DNA of 64,000 nucleotides from positions 1 through 64,000 of the forward strand of contig JBCBRY010000007.1 of assembly GCA_039819485.1 (NCBI GenBank), written 5' to 3'. This stretch comes from UBA6168 sp039819485. Lineage in GTDB: Bacteria > Bacteroidota > Bacteroidia > Chitinophagales > Saprospiraceae. The position numbers and the translations under genes were made by a program. Below the pieces are notes generated by a model. That model had not been told where the DNA came from. It ran no database searches and saw only the letters and a program-made list of their open reading frames with translations. Below, piece by piece: positions 37,200 through 45,490 of this stretch (position 1 is its first letter; each line of letters begins with the position of its first letter).

Positions 37200-37958
37200 A
37201 TGAAAAACGCCAGCAAAAATAATATAATCTTCGGACGGCACCCCGTCGTTGATGCGATTAAGGCCGGTTCCAATTTTGATAAGATCTTTATCCAAAGAGG
37301 GACCGTCGGTGATTTTGAAATAGAAGTACGCAAACTCTGCCGGGCGCATGAAATCCCCCTTCAATACGTACCCAAGGAAAAACTCAACCGCATTACCCGC
37401 AGTAACCACCAGGGCATCATTGGCTATTTGGCACTGTTGGATTATTACAAACTGGAAGATGTGATTCCACATCTTTACGAACAAGGCAAAACACCCCTCA
37501 TCCTCCTCCTCGACCGGGTGACCGATGTGCGCAACTTTGGCGCCATCGCCCGTTCGGCCGAGGTGAGCGGGGCACATGCCCTGGCCGTTCCGACGAGCGG
37601 CTCCGCACTCATTAATGCCGATGCCATCAAAACTTCCGCCGGTGCATTGACCACGCTGACCGTATGCCGGGAGAAAAGCCTGATCACCGCCATTGAGTTT
37701 TTACAGAACATGGGGGTACAGGTGCTGGCCAGCGACCTGAAAGGCAAAAAGCCCATCTATGAAATGGATTTCACCACCCCCTGCGCAATCGTGATCGGCT
37801 CTGAAGACGACGGCATCAGCCAGGGCATCCTCGACCGGGTGGACGAACGGTTTATCATTCCCCAAAAAGGCACGACAGACTCTTTTAATGTCTCCGTCGC
37901 AACGGGCATCATGCTGTATGAAGCCACGCGGCAAAGGGCTTTGGCGGTAGAGGAATGA
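37200..37958 (+). CDS. rlmB: 23S rRNA (guanosine-2'-O-)-methyltransferase RlmB (SpoU family)
   Basis: Uses S-adenosylmethionine to 2'-O-methylate a guanosine of 23S rRNA (G2251 in E. coli). At 252 aa it has the N-terminal substrate-binding domain (GRHPVVDAIKAG, ITRSNHQGIIG) and the SPOUT trefoil-knot domain with its three motifs: DRVTDVRNFGAIARSAE, IVIGSEDDGIS and NVSVATGIMLYEATRQR. TrmH-family relatives with tRNA targets are similar, so the target is inferred from overall likeness. It diverges from the S51 peptidase gene with 57 bp between starts. Its last four codons are part of a quasi-palindromic word array. Confidence 0.9.
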   Translation: MKNASKNNIIFGRHPVVDAIKAGSNFDKIFIQRGTVGDFEIEVRKLCRAHEIPLQYVPKEKLNRITRSNHQGIIGYLALLDYYKLEDVIPHLYEQGKTPLILLLDRVTDVRNFGAIARSAEVSGAHALAVPTSGSALINADAIKTSAGALTTLTVCREKSLITAIEFLQNMGVQVLASDLKGKKPIYEMDFTTPCAIVIGSEDDGISQGILDRVDERFIIPQKGTTDSFNVSVATGIMLYEATRQRALAVEE

Positions 37959-38023
37959 TGGCAGAGGGTAAATGGACTTTTGTCTTTTGTCCTTCAACCC
38001 TCTACCGTCATCCCTCTGCCATC
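37946..38023. repeat. Heptad array overlapping the end of rlmB
   Basis: Words GGTAGAG, GAATGAT, GGCAGAG, GGTAAAT run in 7-nt phase from 37946, crossing the rlmB stop codon (37956-37958). GATGGCAGAGGG (37957-37968) is perfectly complementary to CCCTCTGCCATC (38012-38023), and CCCTCTACCGTCA next to it pairs with the coding end of rlmB. Confidence 0.7.
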
Positions 38024-38251
38024 CCATAAAAAACCCCCGTCAATCTTACCACCTTTCCCTGTCCCCGATGTAGCTTTACCTTGAATGTAAAAGTTGATCG
38101 CAGCGATGTAGATGCTGACTTTAGTTGTTTTTATCATTCAAATTATTGAATTTCGCAAACCCTTTCCCAAAAGGTATATTTACGAGCCCTGAGCAATCTG
38201 TTTTGAGGTCGGAAGTATTTGGCCTTCTTTTTACAACTCTGTTCTTTTAAT

Positions 38252-38869
38252 ATGGATATGAGAAAGATAGAACTCGACATAGTGGCGCTTTCACATAGTG
38301 TCACCCAATCACACAACTACGCAGTTGTACTTGGTGAGCAAGACGGCACCCGGCGCCTGCCAATCGTTATTGGTGGCTTCGAAGCACAAGCCATTGCCGT
38401 TGCCATGGAGCGCATGACCCCCAACCGGCCGCTCACCCACGATCTATTTAAAAACGCCCTGGAAACATTTACCATCGACTTAAAAGAAGTTATTATCAAT
38501 AATCTGCTGGATGGCATTTTTTATGCCCGCCTCATTTGTGAACGCAACGGAGAGATGTTCGAAATCGACTCTCGCACTTCCGATGCCCTTGCCATGGCGG
38601 TCCGGTTTAATTGCCCTATCTACACTTACGAGTTTATCCTTGATGCCGCAGGCGTCGTCCTGGAAGAACCCGAAGGTGGCAGCAAATCGGCCCCGGCAAA
38701 AGCAGGTGGCCGAACCCGGCGCAAAAAGGGACCTGCCAAAGGCGCCTCACTCACCACTTACTCAGTGGACGAACTGAACAAATTGCTGGAGGATGTCCTC
38801 TCAAAGGAGGATTATGAACAGGCCGCAAAGATCAGGGATGAAATCAATCGCCGGCAAGAGAATGATTGA
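38252..38869 (+). CDS. Bifunctional nuclease (DUF151) with UVR motif
   Basis: A 205-aa cytoplasmic protein. Residues 1-135 are a bifunctional nuclease (BFN, DUF151) domain with VALSHSVTQSHNYAVVLGE, RRLPIVIGGFEAQAIAVAME, RPLTHDLF and IDSRTSDALAMAVRFNCPIY. A Lys/Arg/Gly-rich linker follows, then a UVR motif (DELNKLLEDVLSKEDYEQAAKIRDEI) like that of UvrB/UvrC. BFN proteins are reported to have DNase and RNase activity in plants; the bacterial role is unclear. The frame is open to 38219; ATG at 38252 (MDMRKIELDIVALS) fits the family start. A terminator follows 48 bp after the stop. Confidence 0.9.
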   Translation: MDMRKIELDIVALSHSVTQSHNYAVVLGEQDGTRRLPIVIGGFEAQAIAVAMERMTPNRPLTHDLFKNALETFTIDLKEVIINNLLDGIFYARLICERNGEMFEIDSRTSDALAMAVRFNCPIYTYEFILDAAGVVLEEPEGGSKSAPAKAGGRTRRKKGPAKGASLTTYSVDELNKLLEDVLSKEDYEQAAKIRDEINRRQEND

Positions 38870-38916
38870 ATTGAAGTAGACGAACAGGCGGAGCAAGCAA
38901 GTAAGCAGTGACAAAG

Positions 38917-38950
38917 GAGGTAATATCGTTCAAGGTATTACCTCTTTTTA
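38917..38950 (+). terminator. Terminator after the bifunctional nuclease gene
   Basis: GAGGTAATA (38917-38925) pairs with TATTACCTC (38936-38944), with a 10-nt loop and a T-run. Confidence 0.8.
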
Positions 38951-38963
38951 TTTGGGCAAACAC

Positions 38964-38998
38964 AAAACCATGAACCAAAACCCCCAAACCAAAAACCA
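38964..38998. repeat. Heptad array (TGGTTTT words on the minus strand)
   Basis: Five in-phase heptads: AAAACCA, TGAACCA, AAACCCC, CAAACCA, AAAACCA. Read on the minus strand, they are TGGTTTT variants, the same word (cyclically) as the GGTTTTT array at 55222-55281. Confidence 0.65.
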
Positions 38999-39061
38999 AT
39001 TTTCCTACCTTAGCCCGCCTTTAAAAAACACTTTTCTAACCAAAAACACCTTCGATAAAAG

Positions 39062-40603
39062 ATGGATAAGAAACTTGAATTATTAGAATCAAAAATTGCC
39101 GAAGCCAAACTCGGCGGCGGTCAGGCACGCATCGAGAAACAACACGAAAAAGGGAAACTCACCGCCCGGGAGCGTATTCATTTTTTATTGGACGAAGGTT
39201 CGTTTGAGGAAATCGGCATGTTAGTAACACACCGGACAAAGGATTTTGGAATGGACAAACAAAAGTTCCTGGGCGATGGTGTGGTGACCGGCTACGGAAC
39301 GGTAAACAACCGGCTTGTCTACGTTTTTGCACAGGACTTTACGGTGTTCGGTGGTTCGCTTTCAGAAACCCATGCAGAAAAAATCTGCAAAATCATGGAC
39401 CTGGCCATGAAAAACGGTGCCCCCGTAATTGGCCTGAACGATTCGGGCGGGGCCAGGATTCAGGAAGGGGTTCGATCGTTGGGGGGGTATGCAGATATTT
39501 TTTACCGAAATGTGCGATCATCGGGCGTCATCCCTCAGATTTCGGCCGTAATGGGCCCTTGTGCAGGCGGAGCTGTTTACTCGCCCGCCATGACGGATTT
39601 TACCATCATGGTAGAACATACGAGCTACATGTTTGTCACTGGCCCAAACGTAGTGAAAACCGTGACCAACGAGGAAGTGACCAGCGAAGAACTCGGCGGT
39701 GCCCATACCCATGCCACCAAGTCTGGCGTGACCCACCTCACAGCTGCCCACGATATTGACTGCATCAATAAGATAAAAACCCTCCTTTCGTATATCCCAC
39801 AAAACTGTGAGGAAAAAACCCCGCGGGTGGAGTACAGCTTAAAAGAAGAAATTCGGGAAGCGCTCACCGACATCATTCCCGAAAATGCCAATCAGCCTTA
39901 CGATATGCGGGACGTCATCAAAGGCATCGTGGACGAAGACTCTTTTTTTGAAATACATGAAGAATACGCAGAAAATATCGTAGTTGGATTCGCCCGTTTG
40001 GCGGGCCGCAGTATCGGCATTGTCGGCAACCAACCGATGAGTCTCGCCGGGGTACTGGACGTGAATTCCTCTCGCAAAGGTGCCCGTTTCGTCCGTTTCT
40101 GCGACTGCTTCAATATCCCCTTACTGGTCATGGAAGATGTGCCCGGTTTCCTCCCCGGCACCGACCAGGAGTGGAACGGCATCATCGTCAACGGAGCTAA
40201 ACTGCTCTATGCCTTCAGTGAGGCCACCGTACCGAGGGTAACAGTCATTACCCGCAAAGCCTATGGCGGCGCCTACGATGTAATGAACTCCAAACACATT
40301 GGCGCAGACATGAACTTCGCCTGGCCCACCGCCGAAATCGCCGTGATGGGCGCCAAGGGCGCCTCCGAAATTATTTTCCGAAAAGAAATCAAAGCCGCCG
40401 ACGACCCCGCCGCCATGCTCGCCCAAAAGGAACAGGAATACAAAGACCTCTTCGCCAACCCCTACACCGCCGCCGAGCGGGGCTTCATCGACGAGGTGAT
40501 CCACCCGAAAGAAACACGCCGAAAACTGATCAAAGCATTTTCGATGCTGGAGAACAAAGTAGAGGAACTGCCGCGGAAGAAGCATGGGAATGTGCCGCTG
40601 TAG
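39062..40603 (+). CDS. pccB: Acyl-CoA carboxylase beta subunit (propionyl-CoA carboxylase type)
   Basis: The carboxyltransferase subunit moves CO2 from carboxybiotin to an acyl-CoA, most likely propionyl-CoA, to give methylmalonyl-CoA. At 513 aa it is full length. Typical crotonase-like segments are GGQARIEKQHEKGKLTARERI at the start, GLNDSGGARIQEGV, MGPCAGGAVYSPAMTDF, MFVTGPNVVKTVT, FLPGTDQE and KAYGGAYDVMNSKHIGAD. The alpha (biotin carboxylase/BCCP) partner is not in the window. Acetyl-CoA or a mixed substrate range cannot be ruled out. A terminator follows directly. Confidence 0.93.
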   Translation: MDKKLELLESKIAEAKLGGGQARIEKQHEKGKLTARERIHFLLDEGSFEEIGMLVTHRTKDFGMDKQKFLGDGVVTGYGTVNNRLVYVFAQDFTVFGGSLSETHAEKICKIMDLAMKNGAPVIGLNDSGGARIQEGVRSLGGYADIFYRNVRSSGVIPQISAVMGPCAGGAVYSPAMTDFTIMVEHTSYMFVTGPNVVKTVTNEEVTSEELGGAHTHATKSGVTHLTAAHDIDCINKIKTLLSYIPQNCEEKTPRVEYSLKEEIREALTDIIPENANQPYDMRDVIKGIVDEDSFFEIHEEYAENIVVGFARLAGRSIGIVGNQPMSLAGVLDVNSSRKGARFVRFCDCFNIPLLVMEDVPGFLPGTDQEWNGIIVNGAKLLYAFSEATVPRVTVITRKAYGGAYDVMNSKHIGADMNFAWPTAEIAVMGAKGASEIIFRKEIKAADDPAAMLAQKEQEYKDLFANPYTAAERGFIDEVIHPKETRRKLIKAFSMLENKVEELPRKKHGNVPL

Positions 40604-40607
40604 CAAT

Positions 40608-40650
40608 AAAATGTTTTTGATTTTAATTTTTAAAACATTTTATTTATTTT
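40608..40650 (+). terminator. Terminator after pccB
   Basis: AAAATGTTTT (40608-40617) pairs with AAAACATTTT (40632-40641) and is followed by a T-rich run. A TATTTTTG box (40645-40652) overlaps the tail and may be the -7 element of the next gene. Confidence 0.65.
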
Positions 40651-40678
40651 TGTTCTGTCACCCAAAACATCAACTATC

Positions 40679-41764
40679 ATGGCTTCAGAAACCTTCTTCA
40701 ATTCTCCATTTGATGATGGAACAAATTGTAAATTAGAATTGTACAAGCTCTATCTAAAAGAATGGCTCCCCGTCTTTTTTTCAAGTCCTAAACCAATATG
40801 GAAAAATATTGGCATTTATGATTTTTTTGCTGGTCAAGGCAAAGATAGCAATGGGGCTTGGGGAAGTCCTCTGATAACAGTCTCAGAAATCAACAAGAAT
40901 CTCGACTACATTAAAAACAATGACCTTAATGTCAAATTATGCTTTAATGAGTTAGACGCGGGGCTTTTCGATCTCCTTCAGAAAAATGTTTTACCAGAAA
41001 CAAGGGCTGGCTTTTACAACACAGAATTTTATAATCAAGATTTTAAGAAATGCTTCTACTCTCAACTAGAATCAATGCGTAGTTCTGCAAATTTTATTTT
41101 CTTAGACCAAAAAGGTATAAAACAAATTACCGAAGACATTTTTGCAGAATTAATCAACCTAAAACAAACCGATTTTATATTTTTTATTTCCTCATCATTT
41201 ATTAGAAGATTTGGAGAGTCAGAAGAATTTAGACAATATCTACACATTAGAAAGGAGGATGTATCTAATAAAGATTATTTTCATATTCATCGATTAGTTC
41301 TCGAGTATTATCGTTCATTAATACCAACAAATAAGAGATATTTTTTAGCCCCTTTTTCAATCAAAAAAGACTCCAATATTTATGGATTAATTTTCGGATC
41401 AAACCATATTTATGGTTTGGAAAAATTCCTTAAATCATGCTGGAAAATTGATTCTCAAAGAGGAGAGGCTAATTTCGATATAGATCGTGAAAAAATTTCG
41501 ACCGAGGCACCTTCTCTATTTCCAGAATTTAATAAACCATCAAAAAGAAAATTATTCGAGGATGACTTCACTTCTAAAGTGCTAAGTGGAGAACTTGACA
41601 CCAATTATAAAGCTTACCTTTTTACTCTTGAAAACGGCTTTTTACCAAAAGATGCTAACACAGAGTTAAGGAAACTTGAGAAAAACAAAAAAATAATATT
41701 GAACTGTAAACTTGGGTCTCAAAAGGTTCATAATATTTCAGTAGGTTCAATTCAACTAATTTAA
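40679..41764 (+). CDS. tcmP: Three-Cys-motif partner protein TcmP
   Basis: A 361-aa cytoplasmic protein that matches the TcmP family, named for always being encoded next to a Gp37/Gp68-type three-Cys protein, as here. Segments seen: DDGTNCKLELYKLYLKEWLPVF, then YDFFAGQGKD, which resembles motif I of Rossmann-fold methyltransferases, and FIFLDQKGIKQIT at the place of motif IV. Later RRFGESEEFRQ and DYFHIHRLVLEYYR are family-like. Molecular function is unknown. The stop is one base before the partner's start, so the two are co-translated. The pair is markedly A/T-rich compared with pccB before it, which suggests recent transfer. Confidence 0.85.
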   Translation: MASETFFNSPFDDGTNCKLELYKLYLKEWLPVFFSSPKPIWKNIGIYDFFAGQGKDSNGAWGSPLITVSEINKNLDYIKNNDLNVKLCFNELDAGLFDLLQKNVLPETRAGFYNTEFYNQDFKKCFYSQLESMRSSANFIFLDQKGIKQITEDIFAELINLKQTDFIFFISSSFIRRFGESEEFRQYLHIRKEDVSNKDYFHIHRLVLEYYRSLIPTNKRYFLAPFSIKKDSNIYGLIFGSNHIYGLEKFLKSCWKIDSQRGEANFDIDREKISTEAPSLFPEFNKPSKRKLFEDDFTSKVLSGELDTNYKAYLFTLENGFLPKDANTELRKLEKNKKIILNCKLGSQKVHNISVGSIQLI

Positions 41765-41765
41765 C

Positions 41766-42488
41766 ATGGCACAATCAACCATAGAATGGACAGAAATGAC
41801 TTGGAACCCCACCACGGGTTGCAATAAAATTTCCCAAGGCTGCAAATACTGCTATGCGGAAATTATGTCACGTCGTTTAAAGGCGATGGGATTGGATAAA
41901 TATAAAAATGGATTTGAGCTCACAATACATCCTGAAACTTTGAATGTACCTTATACCTGGAAAAAACCGAAAGTGGTTTTTGTAAATTCCATGAGTGATT
42001 TGTTTCATGAAAAGGTGCCATTCCACTATATTAAAGATGTATTTAAAGTAATGAATGATTTACCGCAGCACATATTTCAAGTATTGACCAAAAGAGGAAA
42101 TATTTTATATAAATACCATAAGGAATTAAAATGGACTAAAAATATTTGGATGGGTGTTTCGGTAGAAGATGAGAAGGTATTGGAGCGGGTTGATTATTTA
42201 AGAAAGACTAATGCAAAAATTAAATTTCTTTCCTGCGAGCCATTGATTGCACCACTCCCTAGTTTAAATCTAAAAGGAATTGATTGGGTAATTGTCGGAG
42301 GTGAAAGCGGTAGAAGGCCAAGACCAATGAAAAAAGAGTGGGTAGAAGAAATCAGAATAAAATGCGAAAAACAAAATGTAGACTTCTTCTTTAAACAATG
42401 GGGAGGCACAAATAAGAAAAAGGCTGGCCGCCTCTTAAATGGCCGAACTTACGACGAAATGCCTGATCGACAGATAATTACTGCTTAA
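41766..42488 (+). CDS. Phage Gp37/Gp68-family (DUF5131) three-Cys protein
   Basis: A 240-aa cytoplasmic protein of the DUF5131 family. Near the N-terminus it has the family motif with C19-x6-C26-x2-C29 (TTGCNKISQGCKYCYAE), which looks like a metal or iron-sulfur site and recalls radical SAM proteins without being the standard CxxxCxxC. Other family segments are VFVNSMSDLFHE, HIFQVLTKR, WMGVSVEDEK, FLSCEPL, WVIVGGESG and FFFKQWGG. It is encoded one base after tcmP. The family is found in phages and mobile DNA; its reaction is unknown. A strong bidirectional terminator follows. Confidence 0.9.
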   Translation: MAQSTIEWTEMTWNPTTGCNKISQGCKYCYAEIMSRRLKAMGLDKYKNGFELTIHPETLNVPYTWKKPKVVFVNSMSDLFHEKVPFHYIKDVFKVMNDLPQHIFQVLTKRGNILYKYHKELKWTKNIWMGVSVEDEKVLERVDYLRKTNAKIKFLSCEPLIAPLPSLNLKGIDWVIVGGESGRRPRPMKKEWVEEIRIKCEKQNVDFFFKQWGGTNKKKAGRLLNGRTYDEMPDRQIITA

Positions 42489-42501
42489 CTATTTCTAACA
42501 G

Positions 42502-42554
42502 AAAACAAATAAAACTTGAGGAGTCAAATTGGCCCCTCAAGTTTTATTTGTTTT
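42502..42554. terminator. Strong bidirectional terminator
   Basis: A perfect 20-bp inverted repeat (42502-42521 with 42535-42554) with A- and T-rich outer parts lies between two convergent genes. Confidence 0.88.
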
Positions 42555-42558
42555 ATTC

Positions 42559-44241
42559 TCATTTCCCATAAACCATCCGTCCCACAATCGGCGGATGCCC
42601 CTCCACTTTTATCTGATAAAAACACAGCCCATTATTCAGCGAATAATGATCGGGATAAAAATAAACGGAGTAATCGCCCGCTGACTGGTATCCGTTTTTC
42701 AGCATAGCTATTTTATTCCCCAACACGTCGTGGACTTCGATTTGAACGGCTGCACTGCTTTTTAAAGCATATTTTATTTCCGTAAAATCACTAAATGGGT
42801 TCGGCGAATTTTGATAAACGGCAATAAGCCCGTCAGCGGGATGATGGTCGGCCACAGAACTAACGGGGCTGGAAGTGATATAACTGTAATAGACATCCTG
42901 TTCACCATTGAAAGTAGCGGCCCAGGCCAGGTGGGCGCCATCTTCATCGGAAATCATGTGGTAATAATCCCCGATTTTATTTTGCTGGGGCCAGCCGAGG
43001 TGTGGGTCAAAAGAGTCGCTCAGTTTTTCATTGACCGACCAAGTGGTGCCCCCATCCAGGGAATAGGAGTAATACAGGGCTGAAAGAAAGGATCCCGGTT
43101 CATCCCGCGTATCCACCCAAACCACGTCGATCCGGCCATTGGGTGCAACGGAGATGGTACCAAACCATTGATAAGTACCGCTTAAATCATCGTCATTTAT
43201 TTTGATCGGGGTACTCCATGTTTCGCCCCCATCCTCGCTTTTTGCGAAAACGATGTCGGCATTGTCCCCAGGCTGAAATCCCTCAACGGGTGCCACCATG
43301 TATACATTTCCACGGTATTCACCTTCTGAGTGGTCCGTGGTGACCCAAACCTGCCCCAGCATTCCATTCGGATTAGGGCCCTGATAAAGACTCAACCTAC
43401 CGCCCATATTGACTGTCGTAGAAAAATCCCAGGCCACCTCTTCATCTGCCATTCCGGCATTGGAAGATTTAGCGAGGTAAAACGTGCCGTTCGTTTCGCC
43501 ACAGGCATACAACTCACCTTCAGGGCCAACTGACAGGGTGCCCCTCGTACCGTCGTTGGGCATGACGGTGCATGAATCAAAGGTCGCGCCTGCATCTGCC
43601 GATCGGGTAAACGCACCGGTGCAGACAGAAAGAAACGGTTTCCAGAATGCATAGATATTCCCATCACTTTCTCCCCCTGTCCGGTCAACAACCATCCATT
43701 GCTTGTCACCACCATATGCGGGAGTAGGTGCGCCCCAAGTGGAATCGCTAATGGTTTGAAATACATCACATGCGTAGCCCGTCTTTAAGCTATTGTAGTA
43801 AAAAGTGCCATTTACATCAAAATCCAAAACCGGATCGGAACGGAAAACCCCTGGTTCAAGCGGCCCCGGAAAAGCCCAGTCGGTTCCTCCATTCAGGGAA
43901 TACGCAAACCCGGCCTGGCGGAAGTTGCTGGCAATGGTATCAAACTGCCTCCACCCCATGGCCATTCTTTCCGGATTGTTCGGATCAATTGCAAAGGAGG
44001 GTTCGTTGGCAGCATCACCGAGCATATTTTCACCCAATTCATTCACATTTACCTGGGTGGTGAATATTTGTGCATTTGAATAAAAATATGCAGGAGAGGT
44101 TTTGTAGTCCGCCCGAGGAACATGGATAAACGGGTCTTCAGGTACCTCTGCATATTCTTCATTTACTGTTTGTGAAAAAACGGAAAGCTGGGTGATACAC
44201 AGGACGGTCAACCAGAGAATTTTTTGTTTGCTCTTTTTCAT
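42559..44241 (-). CDS. BNR/Asp-box repeat (sialidase-like) secreted protein with T9SS type A domain
   Basis: A 560-aa exported protein: signal peptide 1-23 (LSVFSQ), a six-bladed-propeller-like part with Asp-box motifs (SLNGGTDWAF, SEDGGETWSTP, SLDGGTTWSV) and a T9SS sorting domain (about 480-560, VYQNSPNPFSDFTEI to the end). Asp-box propellers occur in sialidases and in many non-enzymatic sugar- or protein-binding proteins. The catalytic Arg triad and Tyr/Glu of true sialidases cannot be assigned, so enzyme activity is uncertain. It lies between the TcmP pair and the STAND cassette but belongs to a class common in this genome, so it is probably native. Confidence 0.82.
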   Translation of the reverse strand: MKKSKQKILWLTVLCITQLSVFSQTVNEEYAEVPEDPFIHVPRADYKTSPAYFYSNAQIFTTQVNVNELGENMLGDAANEPSFAIDPNNPERMAMGWRQFDTIASNFRQAGFAYSLNGGTDWAFPGPLEPGVFRSDPVLDFDVNGTFYYNSLKTGYACDVFQTISDSTWGAPTPAYGGDKQWMVVDRTGGESDGNIYAFWKPFLSVCTGAFTRSADAGATFDSCTVMPNDGTRGTLSVGPEGELYACGETNGTFYLAKSSNAGMADEEVAWDFSTTVNMGGRLSLYQGPNPNGMLGQVWVTTDHSEGEYRGNVYMVAPVEGFQPGDNADIVFAKSEDGGETWSTPIKINDDDLSGTYQWFGTISVAPNGRIDVVWVDTRDEPGSFLSALYYSYSLDGGTTWSVNEKLSDSFDPHLGWPQQNKIGDYYHMISDEDGAHLAWAATFNGEQDVYYSYITSSPVSSVADHHPADGLIAVYQNSPNPFSDFTEIKYALKSSAAVQIEVHDVLGNKIAMLKNGYQSAGDYSVYFYPDHYSLNNGLCFYQIKVEGHPPIVGRMVYGK

Positions 44242-44628
44242 CGGAAATAGTATTGTTTTTTAACCATGGTTTTTGGAAAACGCATGGACGCTCTATCCTT
44301 AAAGAAAGGACGCTTTTTTCTTTTTTTTACAAGAAAATAAAAATATCTGACTATCACCTAGTCGTACTCGCTCGATTGATTAAGTATTTATCAACATGGA
44401 TGAATTTTTAATCAAGATCACCGCTAAGCTTCAAAGGTGCCCCTCCTAACGACCAAGGTTTAATAAGATTGCCATAATTATAATAGAGGGATTTGATTAG
44501 CGAACCCACGGAATTTTTGGAAAGTCAATAATAAATAAAAGACCACATCTGGAGAATGATACTTGAACCTCCTGCTTGAAAATGGAATAATGAACTGATC
44601 CTTAGATCCATTGATAAATATTCGTTGA
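44242..44628. other. Intergenic region, no gene seen
   Basis: This 387-bp A/T-rich stretch lies between the start of the BNR gene and the end of the TS-like gene. It must contain the BNR gene promoter. I see no open frame, tRNA or clear terminator. Confidence 0.5.
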
Positions 44629-45273
44629 TTAGGAGGAGAACGGATCAGCTTTAAACTTTGTCACTAACACATTTATTTCTGCTTCATTACTTTTATGGAA
44701 ATGAAGCGAATCAATAAACATCACATATTTTCCCAGCCCGGCACCGAGCTGTGCAGCCACATAATTTTGCAATGCAATAAACTCATTTATATTCATTAGC
44801 AATTTTCCGTAACAATCTACGGCTCTCATATGAACGTGTATTTCCAATTTTTCATTATATATTTTAAACCAGATCAGTTGGAGGCAAGGTGCTATTTTAG
44901 CACTAAAATCCACCCTGCCGTTCCAAACAACACCCTGTCCCTTTTTGCTGTACCGTTTTGTTTTTAAATAGCTGATAATTTTATCAATTTGATTAAAATC
45001 TTCAAACAATCGCTTTCTATAAATCTTCGTCCAGTCATGCTTCACCAACTCTTCGTTATTACCCGTTATCAAATATTCATTTATATATAAAATATCTGCT
45101 TTACTCATTGGAAAGTTTGCATCCATTAGGTCATTCGTTACATCTTCGACTTCGATTACTCCAAAGTCATTTTTAATGAAGCTGTTTTCATGTACTTCCA
45201 TCCCTTGTTCGTATAACTTTAAACAAGTCATTCTCCAAGCTGCTGCTGCTGTTTTTGCATGAACATGTATCAT
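44629..45273 (-). CDS. Thymidylate-synthase-superfamily protein (short, altered active site)
   Basis: A 214-aa cytoplasmic protein whose C-terminal half matches the thymidylate synthase core: IAPCLQL with Cys130 (nucleophile), HMRAVDCYG with Arg150 and Asp153, MNINEF with Asn161, and DSLHFH with His191. In classical ThyA the last motif is HxY; here the Tyr is His193. The N-terminal AAWRMTCLKLYEQGMEV resembles the start of archaeal-type synthases. It is about 50 aa shorter than bacterial ThyA. The family also includes dUMP/dCMP hydroxymethylases, so a base- or nucleotide-modifying role is possible. It is the last of four same-strand genes with a Nudix protein, a PfkB kinase and a STAND NTPase. 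Confidence 0.75.
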   Translation of the reverse strand: MIHVHAKTAAAAWRMTCLKLYEQGMEVHENSFIKNDFGVIEVEDVTNDLMDANFPMSKADILYINEYLITGNNEELVKHDWTKIYRKRLFEDFNQIDKIISYLKTKRYSKKGQGVVWNGRVDFSAKIAPCLQLIWFKIYNEKLEIHVHMRAVDCYGKLLMNINEFIALQNYVAAQLGAGLGKYVMFIDSLHFHKSNEAEINVLVTKFKADPFSS

Positions 45274-45490
45274 TTTGTATTTCAGTTAAAAGTTAACAAG
45301 CTGTTTTAAAACACTGACAGGTTGCAGAAATACCTGAAAGGTGCCTTTTGAGTGATTCGGTCTTGTAAGCACGAACGAATCAAAGTATATTAATTTTTGC
45401 AACATGGGTTGAATGGCCTTAATTCTTTCCTAAATGTAATGACAATATTTTTCCCGTTTTATATTTTTGGCCGCTTCCTAATATTTCATT

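Noticed and set aside
37143..37577. N-terminal extension of the S51 peptidase
   Set aside because: The extension is antisense to rlmB and would bury the signal peptide.
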